Below, in pieces: positions 41,647 to 51,511 of a stretch of 64,000 nt of DNA. Each line of letters starts with the position of its first letter. Position 1 is the first letter of the stretch. The stretch is from NCBI RefSeq assembly GCF_015694405.1, contig NZ_JADQDB010000003.1, positions 186,001-250,000 on the forward strand, written 5' to 3'. Below the pieces are notes generated by a model. The model was not told the DNA's origin. It searched no databases and saw only the letters and a list, made by a program, of their open reading frames with translations. The position numbers were made by a program, and so were the translations under genes. This DNA comes from Pelagibacterium limicola (GTDB lineage Bacteria; Pseudomonadota; Alphaproteobacteria; Rhizobiales; Devosiaceae).

Positions 41647-42624
41647 ATGTCGGACTGGAACGGGGTGCGGGCGGCGCTTGCGCTGTGGGATGGGCTCGAG
41701 GGCGGGCTGCCGGTGCTCGTCAATCTCTCCGAAAACCACACGTTCCGGGTGGACTGCCCCGATGGGACCAGGGCGATCCTCCGCGTCCATCGGCCCCACT
41801 ATCATTCGCGCCTCGCCATAGAAAGCGAGCTCGCCTGGATGCAGGCTCTGCGCACCGAAGCAGGACTGTTCACGCCCCGGCCCATACCGGGCCGCAATGG
41901 ACTCCTTGTCCAGCAGGCGCCATTCGACGGTCCGGACGACATTCGTCACATGGTGCTGTTCCACTTTGAAGCGGGGGAGGAGCCGGTCGTAGATGACGAT
42001 CTTTCGCCGATCTTTACCCAACTCGGCGCGCTTGCCGCGCAATGCCACGCCCATGTGGAACGCTGGCAGCCGCCGACGCCCTTCGAACGGCAGGTGTGGA
42101 CCGCGGAAGCCGTCCTCGATCCTGACGCGATATGGGGGGATTGGCGTGTGGCGCCGGGGGTAGAGGGCGCCGTCCGTTCCCATATCGACAGGCTGGACAT
42201 GGCGTTACGGGAAAAGCTCGCCGCCTATGGCCGCGCCCCGGATCGGTTCGGGTTAATCCATGCCGACATGCGGCTGGCCAATCTGCTCGTCGAGGACGGC
42301 ACGACACGCCTTATCGACTTCGACGACTGCGGCTTTTGCTGGTTCGGCTACGATTTTGCCGCAGCAATCTCATTCTTCGAGGACGCCGAGACGGTCCCTG
42401 CCCTGCGTTCGGCCTGGCTGGAAGGCTATCGCCGCTATCGCGCTTTTTCCGCCCAACACGAAGCGATGCTTGACACGCTCGTCATGCTCCGCCGCATGGC
42501 CCTGCTCGCCTGGAGCGGCTCCCATGCGGAAACCGAGCTCGCCCGCAGCATCCATGGCACATATGCGCACGGCACGGCGGAATTGGCGGAGCGGTATCTG
42601 AGCACGGGCTCAATCGACCGGTGA
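41647..42624 (+). CDS. APH-family phosphotransferase (kinase-like fold)
   Basis: A 325-residue cytoplasmic kinase-like protein of the aminoglycoside phosphotransferase / homoserine kinase II superfamily. It has the catalytic loop LIHADMRLANLLVEDG (H-x-D-x4-N) and the metal-binding segment RLIDFDDCGFCW. The N-terminal lobe contains ENHTFRVD and AILRVHRP (putative ATP-binding Lys region, here Arg-Val-His). I chose the ATG at 41647; an in-frame TTG one codon earlier is possible. The substrate is unknown, and sugars, amino acids or stress-related protein targets are all seen in the family. It converges on the MerR gene. Confidence 0.82.
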   Translation: MSDWNGVRAALALWDGLEGGLPVLVNLSENHTFRVDCPDGTRAILRVHRPHYHSRLAIESELAWMQALRTEAGLFTPRPIPGRNGLLVQQAPFDGPDDIRHMVLFHFEAGEEPVVDDDLSPIFTQLGALAAQCHAHVERWQPPTPFERQVWTAEAVLDPDAIWGDWRVAPGVEGAVRSHIDRLDMALREKLAAYGRAPDRFGLIHADMRLANLLVEDGTTRLIDFDDCGFCWFGYDFAAAISFFEDAETVPALRSAWLEGYRRYRAFSAQHEAMLDTLVMLRRMALLAWSGSHAETELARSIHGTYAHGTAELAERYLSTGSIDR

Positions 42625-42651
42625 GGTCCTGCGTGCGTGCCGGAAGGAGGC

Positions 42652-43134
42652 TCAACCTTCCCGCGCGCGCCGGAGGGTGTCGCGGCATTCGATGAGCGAT
42701 TCTAGAACCTGGGTGAGTTGGTCGCGCTGATCGACGGTCAGCCCTGGCGTTACGGCCACAGTGTCGTCGATGACGTCGGAATCGACAAATTCGATCTGCT
42801 CGACCCCTCCGACAGAGATCTCCGGCTCCGCGTCGGGGCGAGGGCCTAAAGGGCGAATGATGCCGGTTTCCCCGATGGCGACAACGTGACGGGCGCCCTG
42901 CTCCTTGAGGATGCGCTGCACACCCTTGATGGTGAAGCCCTGATCATAGAGCAGATGGCGGATGCCTTTGAGAAGCTGAACGTCATCGGGGCGATAATAG
43001 CGTCGCCCGCCGCCGCGCTTGAGCGGCTTGATCTGGCTGAACCGCGTTTCCCAGAAACGCAGCACATGCTGAGGTAGGTCGAGTTCGTCCGCCGCTTCGG
43101 AAATGGTCCGGAAGGCGTCTGGCGATTTGTCCAA
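42652..43134 (-). CDS. MerR-family transcriptional regulator
   Basis: A 160-residue regulator with an N-terminal MerR winged helix ([22 protein letters not shown], cited in part, then [14 protein letters not shown]). The C-terminal part is acidic and has no metal-binding cysteines, so it is not a metal sensor. Position directly after ihfA, in the order plsX-fabH-ihfA-merR, is conserved in alphaproteobacteria. It may regulate the lipid genes or be cotranscribed for other reasons. Its effector is unknown. Confidence 0.9.
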   Translation of the reverse strand: MDKSPDAFRTISEAADELDLPQHVLRFWETRFSQIKPLKRGGGRRYYRPDDVQLLKGIRHLLYDQGFTIKGVQRILKEQGARHVVAIGETGIIRPLGPRPDAEPEISVGGVEQIEFVDSDVIDDTVAVTPGLTVDQRDQLTQVLESLIECRDTLRRAREG

Positions 43135-43160
43135 CGCAGTGCCCCGGTTTCAAAAAACCT

Positions 43161-43472
43161 TTATTTTGCTGAACGAACCATAGATTTGTTGATCTTGGTT
43201 TTCAAGACATTGGATGGTTTGAACACAAGAACCTGACGGGGCAGGATGGGCACTTCCTCGCCAGTCTTTGGATTCCGGCCCAAGCGCTCATTTTTTGAGC
43301 GAACCTGAAACGATCCGAACGACGACAGTTTGACATTGTCACCAGACGCGAGTGCGTCGGAAATGACCTGGAGAACCCGCTCGACAAGTTCGGACGATTC
43401 TGTGCGCGATAGTCCAACGGTCTGATATACGGCTTCGGCCAAGTCGGCTCGTGTTACGGTCTTACCGGACAT
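43161..43472 (-). CDS. ihfA: Integration host factor subunit alpha
   Basis: A 103-residue DNA-bending protein, alpha subunit of IHF. It starts at the ATG at 43472 (GAGGGG upstream); an upstream extension to 43511 is not supported. The family core is [20 protein letters not shown] and the DNA-bending arm is [20 protein letters not shown], with the intercalating Pro in GRNPKTG. It is located 78 bases after fabH and 26 bases before the MerR gene. Confidence 0.95.
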   Translation of the reverse strand: MSGKTVTRADLAEAVYQTVGLSRTESSELVERVLQVISDALASGDNVKLSSFGSFQVRSKNERLGRNPKTGEEVPILPRQVLVFKPSNVLKTKINKSMVRSAK

Positions 43473-43550
43473 AGCTATCCCCTCACCCGCAGGACGGAAG
43501 CAATCCCACAATTCAAATACTTAACGAGGAAATGGGGACCGGGTCAACGT

Positions 43551-44528
43551 CTACCAGCGAATGAGGGCGGCGCCCCATGTGAACCCGCCTCCCATAGCCT
43601 CGATCATCACGAGGTCTCCCGACTTGATCCGGCCATCCTCGGACGCCACCCAAAGCGCGAGCGGAACTGACGCCGCTGACGTGTTTGCGTGGCGATCGAC
43701 GGTGACGATGGTCTTTTCCTCTGGAATGCCGAGCTTCTTGCCGGCACCATCGATAATGCGCTTGTTGGCCTGATGGGGGACGAACCAGTCGAGATCCGCA
43801 GTGGTCTTTCCGGTTTTTTCAAGCACGTCCTCGATGACGTCGGAGATCATGCCCACTGCGTGCTTGAAGACCTCCTTGCCCTCCATGCGAAGGTGTCCAA
43901 TCGTTCCGGTGGCGGAAACGCCGCCATCGACATAAAGCTTGTCCCAATGCGAGCCGTCTGTCCGCAGACTCGAAACGAGCACGCCGTTTTCCGGGGCATC
44001 GTCGGGGACTTCCCGGGCTTCGAGAATCATCGCTCCGGCACCGTCGCCGAAAAGGACACAGGTGGTACGGTCGTTCCAATCGAGCAGGCGAGACGCCGTC
44101 TCGGCACCAACCACTAGCGCGCGCTTGGCCATTTTTCCTTTGAGATAGCCGTCGGCCGTGGCAACGGCAAAGACGAAACCCGAACATACGGCCTGGACGT
44201 CGAATGCAACGCCGTGCGTGATTCCCAACTTGTGCTGAAGCAGTGCGGCGGTCGCCGGGAAGGTGCGATCCGGCGTTGTCGTTCCGACGACGATCAGATC
44301 GATGTCGGCGGGGGTCAATCCCGCGTTGTCGAGCGCGATGCGCGAAGCGTGGAGCGCAAGATCGGAGGTCATCTCGCCTTCGGCGGCAACATGGCGCTCC
44401 CGGATACCGGTGCGCTGCACGATCCACTCATCGGACGTGTCGACGGTCTTTGAAAGCTCGTCGTTCGTGATCACGCGCTCGGGAAGGTAGCCGCCTACGC
44501 CGCGGACTACGGATTGGATCTTGCTCAC
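43551..44528 (-). CDS. fabH: 3-oxoacyl-ACP synthase III (KAS III)
   Basis: A 325-residue condensing enzyme that starts fatty acid synthesis from acetyl-CoA and malonyl-ACP. The catalytic triad is visible: Cys115 in [11 protein letters not shown], His in [13 protein letters not shown] and Asn in [15 protein letters not shown]. The C-terminal [13 protein letters not shown] is typical. Its start overlaps the plsX stop by four bases, so the two are translationally coupled. Length matches the family. Confidence 0.97.
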   Translation of the reverse strand: MSKIQSVVRGVGGYLPERVITNDELSKTVDTSDEWIVQRTGIRERHVAAEGEMTSDLALHASRIALDNAGLTPADIDLIVVGTTTPDRTFPATAALLQHKLGITHGVAFDVQAVCSGFVFAVATADGYLKGKMAKRALVVGAETASRLLDWNDRTTCVLFGDGAGAMILEAREVPDDAPENGVLVSSLRTDGSHWDKLYVDGGVSATGTIGHLRMEGKEVFKHAVGMISDVIEDVLEKTGKTTADLDWFVPHQANKRIIDGAGKKLGIPEEKTIVTVDRHANTSAASVPLALWVASEDGRIKSGDLVMIEAMGGGFTWGAALIRW

Positions 44529-45592
44529 GCTGTCGGTGCCTCCGATTCTTCTTGCCGATCCGGGATGGCGCCCGGTTTCATGCGTTCGAGCCCTTCGCCG
44601 ATCTTTTCGATCAGATCGTTGCGTGCCATGTCGTAGGCAAGGCCGAGCGCACTCTTGTAGCCAATTTCGTCGGTACCACCATGACTCTTGATGACGACGC
44701 CATTAAGGCCAAGGAAAACGCCGCCGTTGACGGTTCGCGGGTCCATCTTGCTCCTTAGCGCCGAGAGCGCCTGATAGGCCAGCATCGCGCCGAGTCGGGA
44801 TAGAAAACTGCCCTTGAGGGCATTCCGCAGGTAGGTCGCGACCTGGCGGGCGGTACCCTCCGCCGTTTTCAAGGCAATATTGCCAGTGAAACCCTCGGTG
44901 ACGACGACGTCCACCGTCCCCTTTCCCAGATCGTCGCCCTCGACGAACCCGTGGTAAGTGAATCCCGCACCACTTTTTTCGGTGAGGCTCTTGGCGGCGT
45001 CCTTGACCCACTCGTTGCCCTTGGCCTCCTCGACACCGACATTGAGCAGACCGACCGTGGGCGTTTCCATATCGAAGAGCGCGCGGGCCATTGCCGCGCC
45101 AAGGATCGAAAAATCCACGAGCTGCTCGGCATCCGCGCCGATCGTGGCGCCGACATCAAGCACGATGATATCCGAGCGCAGGGTGGGCCAGATGGCGGCG
45201 ATTGCCGGGCGGGAAATCCCCTGCATGGGGCGCAGGCAGAAGGTTGCCATAGCCATCAGCGCGCCAGTGTTGCCCCCTGAAATGGCCACTTTCGCCTCGC
45301 CGTTCTTCACCGCCTCGATGGCCGCCCACATGGAAGAGGAGCCCCGTCCCTTGCGCAAGGCCTGGCTGGGCTTATCGTCCATCGTGATGACGGTTTCGGA
45401 ATGCCGGATTTCGGAAACCTGTGCGAGATCGGTGAACTCTGAAAGCAACGGCTCGAGTACGTCCTGGCGGCCGTGAAAGATGAACCTCGCATCGGGGTGC
45501 TCGCGCAGCAGCAGCCTGGCCCCTTCGATCGGCGCACGGGGTGCATTGTCTCCGCCCATGGCGTCAACGGAGATCGTTATTGTCCCACTCAT
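44525..45592 (-). CDS. plsX: Phosphate acyltransferase PlsX
   Basis: A 355-residue enzyme that makes acyl-phosphate from acyl-ACP for phospholipid synthesis. The start is the ATG at 45592 ([20 protein letters not shown], with the family motif [10 protein letters not shown]); a 33-residue upstream extension is unsupported. Other signatures are [16 protein letters not shown] and [17 protein letters not shown]. It is translated just ahead of fabH, and 99 bases after the DUF177 gene. Confidence 0.96.
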   Translation of the reverse strand: MSGTITISVDAMGGDNAPRAPIEGARLLLREHPDARFIFHGRQDVLEPLLSEFTDLAQVSEIRHSETVITMDDKPSQALRKGRGSSSMWAAIEAVKNGEAKVAISGGNTGALMAMATFCLRPMQGISRPAIAAIWPTLRSDIIVLDVGATIGADAEQLVDFSILGAAMARALFDMETPTVGLLNVGVEEAKGNEWVKDAAKSLTEKSGAGFTYHGFVEGDDLGKGTVDVVVTEGFTGNIALKTAEGTARQVATYLRNALKGSFLSRLGAMLAYQALSALRSKMDPRTVNGGVFLGLNGVVIKSHGGTDEIGYKSALGLAYDMARNDLIEKIGEGLERMKPGAIPDRQEESEAPTA

Positions 45593-45691
45593 CGTCTGCC
45601 TGTTCGTCTGCCCATATTCACGCCAGGGCGCCCCACCCGGGGGCCACCTTACCCGACGAAATCCCGCACGCAAGCGGATTGAACCCTGCAA

Positions 45692-46231
45692 TCATTCCTT
45701 TTTCAGGGCCTTCAAAGCCGCAAAAGGAGAAAGCTCGGCCGGATCGTCTCCGGCCTTTTCGGCCGGCAGGCTCACGCCGGGCAAGCGTGGATAGAGGTCG
45801 ATCACCAGCGCAAATACCTCGGTAATGAGATCGGCAAGGTCGATCTCCTCGCCGTCGAAATAATCCGGGAAGTCGTCGTCCTCGAGGTTGACGAACACCT
45901 CGGCGCCAGCGCCATGCTCCACTGTCTCGTCGCGGTTGGGAAGGTAAACGCGATCCACGGTCTCCCGGATTGCCTGATGTACAGGCTCGCCGGTCACGAC
46001 GCACGGTTGGACCACGTCGCCCCACACCTCGCCCTGCGCGCGGATACCGCCCCGGAAGCGGGTGGCGGTGACCTTCGCACCGAAGGCCGGCAGCGCGTCG
46101 ACACGGAAGCGCTGCGCGAGAATTTCGCGCTGCTCTACATCGGTCGTCACGTCGACCACGCGGCCCGCCGCCGGAATCCGGTCCACGCGGACGCGGGCGT
46201 CGAGATCGATATCGTCGTTTTGCTGCTTCAC
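45692..46231 (-). CDS. DUF177 (YceD) family protein
   Basis: A 179-residue protein of the YceD/DUF177 family, which in other bacteria is linked to 23S rRNA accumulation and sits upstream of rpmF-plsX. Family features are PCVVTGEPVHQAIRETVDRVYLP and the acidic segment LEDDDFPDYFDGEEIDLADLITE (cited in parts), followed by LALDLYPR-like ALVIDLYPRLPGV. Its start overlaps the chaperone stop by four bases. The rpmF gene is not here, as is common in alphaproteobacteria. Confidence 0.9.
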   Translation of the reverse strand: MKQQNDDIDLDARVRVDRIPAAGRVVDVTTDVEQREILAQRFRVDALPAFGAKVTATRFRGGIRAQGEVWGDVVQPCVVTGEPVHQAIRETVDRVYLPNRDETVEHGAGAEVFVNLEDDDFPDYFDGEEIDLADLITEVFALVIDLYPRLPGVSLPAEKAGDDPAELSPFAALKALKKE

Positions 46232-46755
46232 CTGGGTTCCCCGAACGTCACCTTCCCGGCCATGATATCCTCGATCGGCTGGGTGGACAGCATATTGTCA
46301 TTGAGCAGGATATAATCGACGAAAACGGCGAGAGCGGGATGGTCCCTGCCCTCGTGAAAATTGCGCGAGACGACGCCCTCGAGCGCGGCGCGGTCTCCCC
46401 CTTCAAGAGCGGCGGAAAGATTGGAGAGCATTCCGTAGAAGAGGCTGCCCATTTTCTCGATGCGCTTGGGTACCGAAAGATCGCCCACGCCCAGTTCGCG
46501 CAGGGAGCGGTCCATATCGTGGAAGAAGCAGTCGAAAACGCTTTGCGAGAATTCCGTGGTGGCCTTTTCCGAAGTCCGCAAGCGACGGAAAACCAGCGCA
46601 GCATGGAGCGAAATCATGTCGAAACGGCCGGTCAGCGTGTCCGGCACGCCCCATTCGGCATAGAAAAACTCACGCCGGGATTGCGCCACAATGGCGTTGT
46701 AGACGGCGTAAACCTGTTCGGAGAGCTTGGGTTTTCTGAAAAACTGAAGGATCAT
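46228..46755 (-). CDS. Ubiquinol-cytochrome c chaperone family protein (CBP3-like)
   Basis: A 175-residue protein of the Ubiq_cyt_C_chap family, related to the mitochondrial CBP3 assembly factor for cytochrome bc1. I chose the ATG at 46755 (MILQFFRKPKLSEQVYAVYN); the preceding 87 codons of the open frame have no family character. Signatures are EWGVPDTLTGRFDMISLHAAL and DCFFHDMDRSLRELGVGDLSV, cited in part, and KRIEKMGSLFYGML. It is the first gene of the operon running through DUF177 and is divergent from bamE. Confidence 0.92.
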   Translation of the reverse strand: MILQFFRKPKLSEQVYAVYNAIVAQSRREFFYAEWGVPDTLTGRFDMISLHAALVFRRLRTSEKATTEFSQSVFDCFFHDMDRSLRELGVGDLSVPKRIEKMGSLFYGMLSNLSAALEGGDRAALEGVVSRNFHEGRDHPALAVFVDYILLNDNMLSTQPIEDIMAGKVTFGEPR

Positions 46756-46909
46756 CACCTGAGTCTCAAAACGAGGAGAACTGGCTTCGCGGAAAGGAGA
46801 ATTCCGTTTGCTCGCTTGCCAGAACAGCCTTTGAAAAGCTAAACAACACCCTCGCCCCGGCACCCGCGTCGCGTGGCTATAGTCGAGAGCCAAGAGGAAA
46901 GTCAATTCC

Positions 46910-47365
46910 ATGACCCTGCGTTCCGCCCTTGTCCGCCTGTCTCCAATTGCCGCGGCACTGGCACTGGGACTTACCCTTTCGGCCTGTTCGGGCTCCGGGT
47001 TGGTCGCGACCCGCACGCAGGGCTATGTCATTCCCGCCGACGCCATCCAGCAGATTCGGCCCGGCTCCAGCGCCGATCTCGTCCGTATCGTTCTCGGCTC
47101 GCCCCAGACGACGAGCACGTTCGGCAACGAAACGGCCTGGTACTACGTGGAGACCAAGGTCAACCAGACCGCGTTCGGGTTGACGACGATCCAGGAGCGC
47201 ACGGTGCTGGCGGTCTATTTCGACCGCAACAATAAGGTGGTCGACCGCGCGGTCTATACACTTCAGGACGGACGCGTGTTTGCCATCGAGCAGCGCCGCA
47301 CGCCATCCTTCGGCGAAGACCGGACGTTTGTGCAGCAATTGCTGGGCTCTGTGACGAACTCCTAG
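46910..47365 (+). CDS. bamE: Outer membrane assembly lipoprotein BamE (SmpA/OmlA family)
   Basis: A 151-residue outer-membrane lipoprotein, small subunit of the BAM complex that inserts beta-barrel proteins. The lipobox is LTLSACSG (Cys26). The SmpA/OmlA fold includes IQQIRPGSSADLVRIVLGSPQTT and ETAWYYVETKVNQ (cited in part), then ERTVLAVYFDRNNKVV. The pattern RPGxSxxxVxxxLGSPxTxxxF is diagnostic. It is a single gene, divergent from the chaperone gene. Confidence 0.93.
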   Translation: MTLRSALVRLSPIAAALALGLTLSACSGSGLVATRTQGYVIPADAIQQIRPGSSADLVRIVLGSPQTTSTFGNETAWYYVETKVNQTAFGLTTIQERTVLAVYFDRNNKVVDRAVYTLQDGRVFAIEQRRTPSFGEDRTFVQQLLGSVTNS

Positions 47366-47379
47366 AACCTCCCTACCCG

Positions 47380-47404
47380 CGGGCCGGACTTCCGAGCCCG
47401 CGTC
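47380..47404. terminator. Hairpin between convergent bamE and MFS genes
   Basis: Arms CGCGGGCCGG (47380-47389) and CCGAGCCCGCG (47394-47404, one bulged A) close on an ACTT loop, 15 bases after bamE and 16 bases beyond the converging MFS stop. No T-run on either side. It probably acts as a shared barrier or weak terminator. Confidence 0.5.
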
Positions 47405-47419
47405 GATAACGGCTTGGGA

Positions 47420-48622
47420 TTATTCCGGAAACGCCTGAGCGACCCGCTCGGCGCGTCGGCGGCGTATATCAGTCCATGCGAGCAGGACCAATGCGGCGGC
47501 GACAATGGGCATGACCATCATATTGATCGCTTCCCATCCGAAGGTATTGAGCAAGACGCCGGCGCCGATCGAAGCCAGGGCCATGACGCCAAACACAAGC
47601 TGCTCGTTGAGCGCCTGAACCTTGGCGGCCTCCTCGGGGCGGTATGACTTGGTGAGCATCACCGTCGAGCCGATGAAGCCGAAGTTCCACCCCACACCTA
47701 GCAGCACCAGGCCGATATCGAAATGCAGCGTGGTCGTGCCCGAGAGGGCGGTAGCGGCGCTGGCGAGAATCAAGAGCAGCCCGATGCCGGCGGTCAGGTG
47801 GGTACCGATACGGTTGATGATCGAGCCCGTGATGAAGCTGGGGGCAAACATGGCCACGATGTGCCACTGGATGGCGTTGGCGGCCTCGCCGGTGGTGTGA
47901 CCGCAGATGAAGACCATGGCCAGCGGAGCGGCGACCATGACGAAGGTCATCAGCGCATAGCTCGCCATGCCGGTGAGCACAGGGACGAAGACGTCGGGCT
48001 CACGGATCAGCACTTTGAGCGGCCGTCCGGTTTCGCTTGCAGGGCGCTTGGGCTCACCCTTGGGCAGCCGGGTGAAGACGAGCAGCGCAATAGAGACCGC
48101 ACAGACAGCGGCAAGGGCGAGAAAAGAGCCCGTATAGGGCGCATCGGCGACCGCTTCGCTGGTCATTGACGCAAGGCGTGGGCCGAGGAATCCGGCAAGG
48201 ACGCCGCCGAACATCACCCAGGACACGGCACGGGCCTTGAGTTCGGGTGGAACGCTGTCGGCCACCGCGAAACGATATTGCTGGCCGAAGGCGCCGGCAG
48301 CGCCGATGAGCAGCATGGCGCCCGAGAAAATCAGGAAACTGTGCAGGTAAAGTCCGAATGCGGCCAGAAGCCCACCAGTGGCGGCAATAGAGGCTCCGAG
48401 CACAAAGCCCCTGGTGCGGCCCAGTCGGTGAAGAATGATCGCCGCCGGGCCCGCCATGAGTGCGACCCCGATGATCATCACCGTCGTCGGGATGGTGGCA
48501 AAGGCAGGATCGATAGCCAGCGATGCACCCGCGAGTGCGCCCACGGCCATTACCATGCCCTGTGCCGAACCTGCTATCGCCTGGGCGCCGGAAAGGAGAC
48601 CGATATTCCGGTAATGATTCAT
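47420..48622 (-). CDS. MFS transporter
   Basis: A 400-residue major facilitator protein with twelve predicted helices. The start is the ATG at 48622 (MNHYRNIGLLSGAQAIAGSA); the open frame extends 126 codons further but into nusB and intergenic DNA without family character. Motif-A-like residues occur in HRLGRTRGFVLG after helix 2. A 35-base perfect palindrome lies 21 bases before the start codon, so expression is probably gated by a repressor. The pattern suits drug or metabolite export. The substrate is unknown and no regulator gene is adjacent. Confidence 0.88.
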   Translation of the reverse strand: MNHYRNIGLLSGAQAIAGSAQGMVMAVGALAGASLAIDPAFATIPTTVMIIGVALMAGPAAIILHRLGRTRGFVLGASIAATGGLLAAFGLYLHSFLIFSGAMLLIGAAGAFGQQYRFAVADSVPPELKARAVSWVMFGGVLAGFLGPRLASMTSEAVADAPYTGSFLALAAVCAVSIALLVFTRLPKGEPKRPASETGRPLKVLIREPDVFVPVLTGMASYALMTFVMVAAPLAMVFICGHTTGEAANAIQWHIVAMFAPSFITGSIINRIGTHLTAGIGLLLILASAATALSGTTTLHFDIGLVLLGVGWNFGFIGSTVMLTKSYRPEEAAKVQALNEQLVFGVMALASIGAGVLLNTFGWEAINMMVMPIVAAALVLLAWTDIRRRRAERVAQAFPE

Positions 48623-48643
48623 GCGGGCTTTCCCGATTCTTTC

Positions 48644-48678
48644 ATGAACGATTGAACGAAAATCGTTCAATCGTTCAT
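48644..48678. promoter_or_regulatory. 35-bp perfect palindrome upstream of the MFS gene
   Basis: Left arm ATGAACGATTGAACGA (48644-48659), spacer AAA, right arm its exact reverse complement (48663-48678). Each arm itself contains a repeat of GAACGA, so the site reads as two nested operators. It lies 22-56 bases upstream of the MFS start codon, where a repressor would block transcription. Size and symmetry fit a TetR- or MarR-family operator. It could also form a stem in the mRNA leader if transcription begins upstream of it. Confidence 0.75.
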
Positions 48679-48777
48679 TTAATTTTTCGCCTTCCGGGGA
48701 CGACTCGGTGGGCGATGCAATCTGAAGGGATAACCATACACCCGGAAAGCGCTGAGGTGATAGGAAGGATGTGGACG

Positions 48778-49263
48778 TCAGGCTTTCGCCGGTCCCTCGT
48801 AGCCTTCCGAATGCTTTTGCGCCACGGCATCGAGCACGCCGTTGACCATGCCGGGGACTTCGTCGTCGTAAAATGCCAGGGCCACGTCGACATATTCGCG
48901 GATGACGACCCTGAAGGGGACGTCCTTGCGCTGGGTCAGCTCGAATACGGCTGCACGTAAGAGAGCACGCAGCGTGGCGTCGATGCGGGTCATCGGCCAC
49001 CCGCCCTGCAGTGCGGAATCGATGATGGGATCGAGCTTGAGCTGGTGCTGAACGACTCCGCGCACGATGTGGCGGAAATAATCGGCATCGGCAGGGAGAT
49101 ACTGCTCCCCTTCGACCTCGCGGCCGGCCCGGATGTTTTCAAACTGGCTAAGCGTGTCCTCAAGGGACTGCTGGCCAATATCCATCTGGTAAAGCGCCTG
49201 GACGGCGGCGAGACGGGCCGAGCCGCGCTGGTTGGCCTGTTTTATTTCGCGTGGGTCAACCAT
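48778..49263 (-). CDS. nusB: Transcription antitermination factor NusB
   Basis: A 161-residue all-helical RNA-binding protein acting with NusE in rRNA antitermination. Signatures are RGSARLAAVQALYQMDIG at the N-terminus and the C-terminal DVPFRVVIREYVDVALAFYDDEVPGMVNGVLD (cited in parts). It follows ribH after two bases, in the classic ribD-ribE-ribH-nusB order. Confidence 0.95.
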   Translation of the reverse strand: MVDPREIKQANQRGSARLAAVQALYQMDIGQQSLEDTLSQFENIRAGREVEGEQYLPADADYFRHIVRGVVQHQLKLDPIIDSALQGGWPMTRIDATLRALLRAAVFELTQRKDVPFRVVIREYVDVALAFYDDEVPGMVNGVLDAVAQKHSEGYEGPAKA

Positions 49264-49265
49264 CG

Positions 49266-49748
49266 TTAGCCTTCCAGGGTCTTTTTGAGCGCTACCATTG
49301 CCATGGCCGCGGTAGCAGCCCCGCCGCCCTTATCGAGGTCGGATTTCCGCGCACGGACCCATGCCTGTTCCTCGGTCTCGACGGTCAGGATCCCATTGCC
49401 GAGAGCAATGCCATCGGCCACCGAAAGGTCCATCAGCGCACGGGCACTTTCGTTCGAGACGATCTCGTAATGGGTGGTTTCCCCACGAATGACGCAACCG
49501 AGCGCGATATAGCCATCGTAGCGGGGCCCCTTGTGCTCGCTGGCCATTGCAATGGCAGCCGGAATCTCGAGTGCACCGGGGACTGTGACAACCTCCCAGG
49601 ATGCGCCAGCGGCCTGCAACGCACTGGTGGCACCTTCGAGCAGGGCGTCCGCGATATCGTCATAGAACCGCGCTTCGGCGATCAGGTAATGCTGACCGGA
49701 TGCGGAACCGGGTTTAACGGAAAAGGCGTCGCCGTGAGAGGCCATCAA
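49266..49748 (-). CDS. ribH: 6,7-dimethyl-8-ribityllumazine synthase
   Basis: A 160-residue enzyme of riboflavin synthesis that joins the ribityl-pyrimidine and dihydroxybutanone phosphate. Signatures are [36 protein letters not shown] and the catalytic His region in GETTHYE, plus [11 protein letters not shown]. Its start overlaps the ribE stop by four bases. Confidence 0.96.
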   Translation of the reverse strand: MMASHGDAFSVKPGSASGQHYLIAEARFYDDIADALLEGATSALQAAGASWEVVTVPGALEIPAAIAMASEHKGPRYDGYIALGCVIRGETTHYEIVSNESARALMDLSVADGIALGNGILTVETEEQAWVRARKSDLDKGGGAATAAMAMVALKKTLEG

Positions 49749-50353
49749 TTCATCCTTGTTTCGAGCAGGCGGGCGGCATAGCGCGCCATGAGATCGACTT
49801 CAAGGTTAACCGCATCACCAACATGGTAATCCGGCCAATTGGTCGCGGAGAGCGTGTGGGGGATGAGATGGACCGAGAAGCGGTTTTTTTCCACCCAATT
49901 GACCGTGAGCGAGGTGCCGTTGAGGGCTACCGAGCCTTTTTTTGCAATGAAGGGAGCGAGTTCGGCCGGGGCTTCAAAGACGAAGGTGGTCTGGTCACCG
50001 ATATCGGTCCGCTCGATGATGGTTGCCAGGCCATCGACGTGGCCCGACACAATATGACCGCCGAGTTCGTCGCCAACCTTCAGGGACCGCTCCAGGTTGA
50101 TGCGGCGGCCCACCTGCCAGCCCCCTACTCTCGTCACGTCGAGGGTCTCGCGCGCGGCGAAGACGTCGAACCAGTTGGTGCCGCCGCCAGTGCCTTTTTC
50201 GGTGACGGTGAGGCAGATGCCTTCGCACATGATCGAGGCGCCGAGATCGATGGTCGCGGGATCATAGGTCGTGCCGATGCGCAGGCGGCGCCCGTCGTTA
50301 CGGTCGTCGATTTCGAGGATTTTGCCGATGTCGGTGATGATGCCGGTGAACAT
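49745..50353 (-). CDS. ribE: Riboflavin synthase (alpha subunit)
   Basis: A 202-residue enzyme that dismutates two lumazines to riboflavin. The internal duplication of lumazine-binding domains is visible: [12 protein letters not shown] with [13 protein letters not shown] in the first half, and [14 protein letters not shown] with [14 protein letters not shown] in the second. It lies between ribD and ribH. No FMN riboswitch-like structure was recognised in this cluster. Confidence 0.96.
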   Translation of the reverse strand: MFTGIITDIGKILEIDDRNDGRRLRIGTTYDPATIDLGASIMCEGICLTVTEKGTGGGTNWFDVFAARETLDVTRVGGWQVGRRINLERSLKVGDELGGHIVSGHVDGLATIIERTDIGDQTTFVFEAPAELAPFIAKKGSVALNGTSLTVNWVEKNRFSVHLIPHTLSATNWPDYHVGDAVNLEVDLMARYAARLLETRMN

Positions 50354-50398
50354 GGGGGCCTGGGTTTGCTTTGTCCCTGCGAGGCGAAGATGGGAGGT

Positions 50399-51511
50399 TC
50401 AGCGATGCTGCTTCTTCTCGAACGTCGTCAGTCTATCGCACCCGAGCGCGCGGTGATCAACCGGGATGAAGCCCAGTTGAGCCAAACGGTCCGGCAAGGA
50501 TCGATGAACAGTGGCCGGGACGCCTTGGGGGCCGATTTCGATATCGCTTTCGAGCAGGTGGAAGCGGTCGACAAGGCCGGCGTCCAGCAGTGCGTCGTTG
50601 AGAGTTGCGCCACCTTCGACCAGCACGGTCGAAATGTCGCGCCGGGCCAATTCCTCGAGTCCTCTCAGGGGGTTGGGGCGGCCATTGTCAGACGGCGATT
50701 CAACGACGTCAAATTCCGATTCAACGCCTTCATGCGGTTGAGGAACTGATTCAAGAGTGCGTTTTTCTGTAATGAAAACAGTATCTTGTCCGGCGAGATT
50801 TGCGACGTGATTCATTTGCTTCCAGGAGAAAAGGAACACGCGCAAGGGCTTACGGTTTTCCAATCCCGGCAGCCGGACGGAGAGGCGCGGGCGGTCGAGG
50901 ATCGCGGTATTGCCCCCGACCATGACGGCGTCGGAGAGCGCGCGCTGCATGTGGGTCCAGCGTCGCGCGATTTCGCCGGTGATGGCGACGTTCGCCTTGT
51001 CGGAAAGGCCGACTTTGCCGTCGGCGGAAATGGCGAGCTTTGCCGTGACGAAGGGGCGGCGTCTCACGATGCGGGAGAAAAAGCCCTCGTGGAGTTCGAG
51101 GGAGGGAGCGTGATTTTCGGCGACCGCTACGTCCAGACCGGCCCCACGCAGTTTGGCGATGGATTGGCCCGCGGTGCGGGGATCGGGGTCGGAGGCGCCG
51201 ATGACGGCGCGCGAAATGCCCGAGGCGATCACGGCATCGACGCATGGGGGCGTCTTGCCCCAGTGATTGCAGGGTTCGAGCGTGACGTAGAGCGTCGCCC
51301 CCTTCGCCCTTTCGCCGGCCAATGCCAAGGCTTGGGGTTCGGCATGAGGACGGCCGCCGGATGCTGTGACGGCACGGCCGAGCATGACGCCATCGGGAGA
51401 GACGACTATGGCGCCGACCGTGGGGTTTTCGGCGGTCGTACCTCGATAGGGCATGGCGATGCGGGCAGCGGCATCGAGCCAGCGCAGGTCGTCCCCGCCG
51501 GGGGAGTTCAC
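50399..51511 (-). CDS. ribD: Bifunctional riboflavin biosynthesis deaminase/reductase RibD
   Basis: A 370-residue bifunctional enzyme. The N-terminal deaminase domain (about 1-150) has the zinc motif HAEPQAL and [11 protein letters not shown]. The C-terminal reductase domain (about 150-370) has [16 protein letters not shown] and [13 protein letters not shown] place the start at the GTG at 51511, whose TGA overlap with the nrdR stop (GTGA) and GAGGAGGAG upstream favour translational coupling. The open frame extends to 51952 but only as a shadow of nrdR. Confidence 0.94.
   Translation of the reverse strand: MNSPGGDDLRWLDAAARIAMPYRGTTAENPTVGAIVVSPDGVMLGRAVTASGGRPHAEPQALALAGERAKGATLYVTLEPCNHWGKTPPCVDAVIASGISRAVIGASDPDPRTAGQSIAKLRGAGLDVAVAENHAPSLELHEGFFSRIVRRRPFVTAKLAISADGKVGLSDKANVAITGEIARRWTHMQRALSDAVMVGGNTAILDRPRLSVRLPGLENRKPLRVFLFSWKQMNHVANLAGQDTVFITEKRTLESVPQPHEGVESEFDVVESPSDNGRPNPLRGLEELARRDISTVLVEGGATLNDALLDAGLVDRFHLLESDIEIGPQGVPATVHRSLPDRLAQLGFIPVDHRALGCDRLTTFEKKQHR

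Noticed and set aside
46756-47016. N-terminal extension of the cytochrome c chaperone gene
   Set aside because: It overlaps bamE on the other strand and shows no family similarity; the ATG at 46755 fits the usual family start.
48623-49000. 126-residue N-terminal extension of the MFS protein
   Set aside because: It runs through the palindrome and into nusB, and the family-like first helix begins at the ATG at 48622.
49745-51511. FMN riboswitch controlling the rib genes
   Set aside because: The genes are packed with overlaps and no RFN-like conserved blocks were recognised upstream of ribD or ribE.
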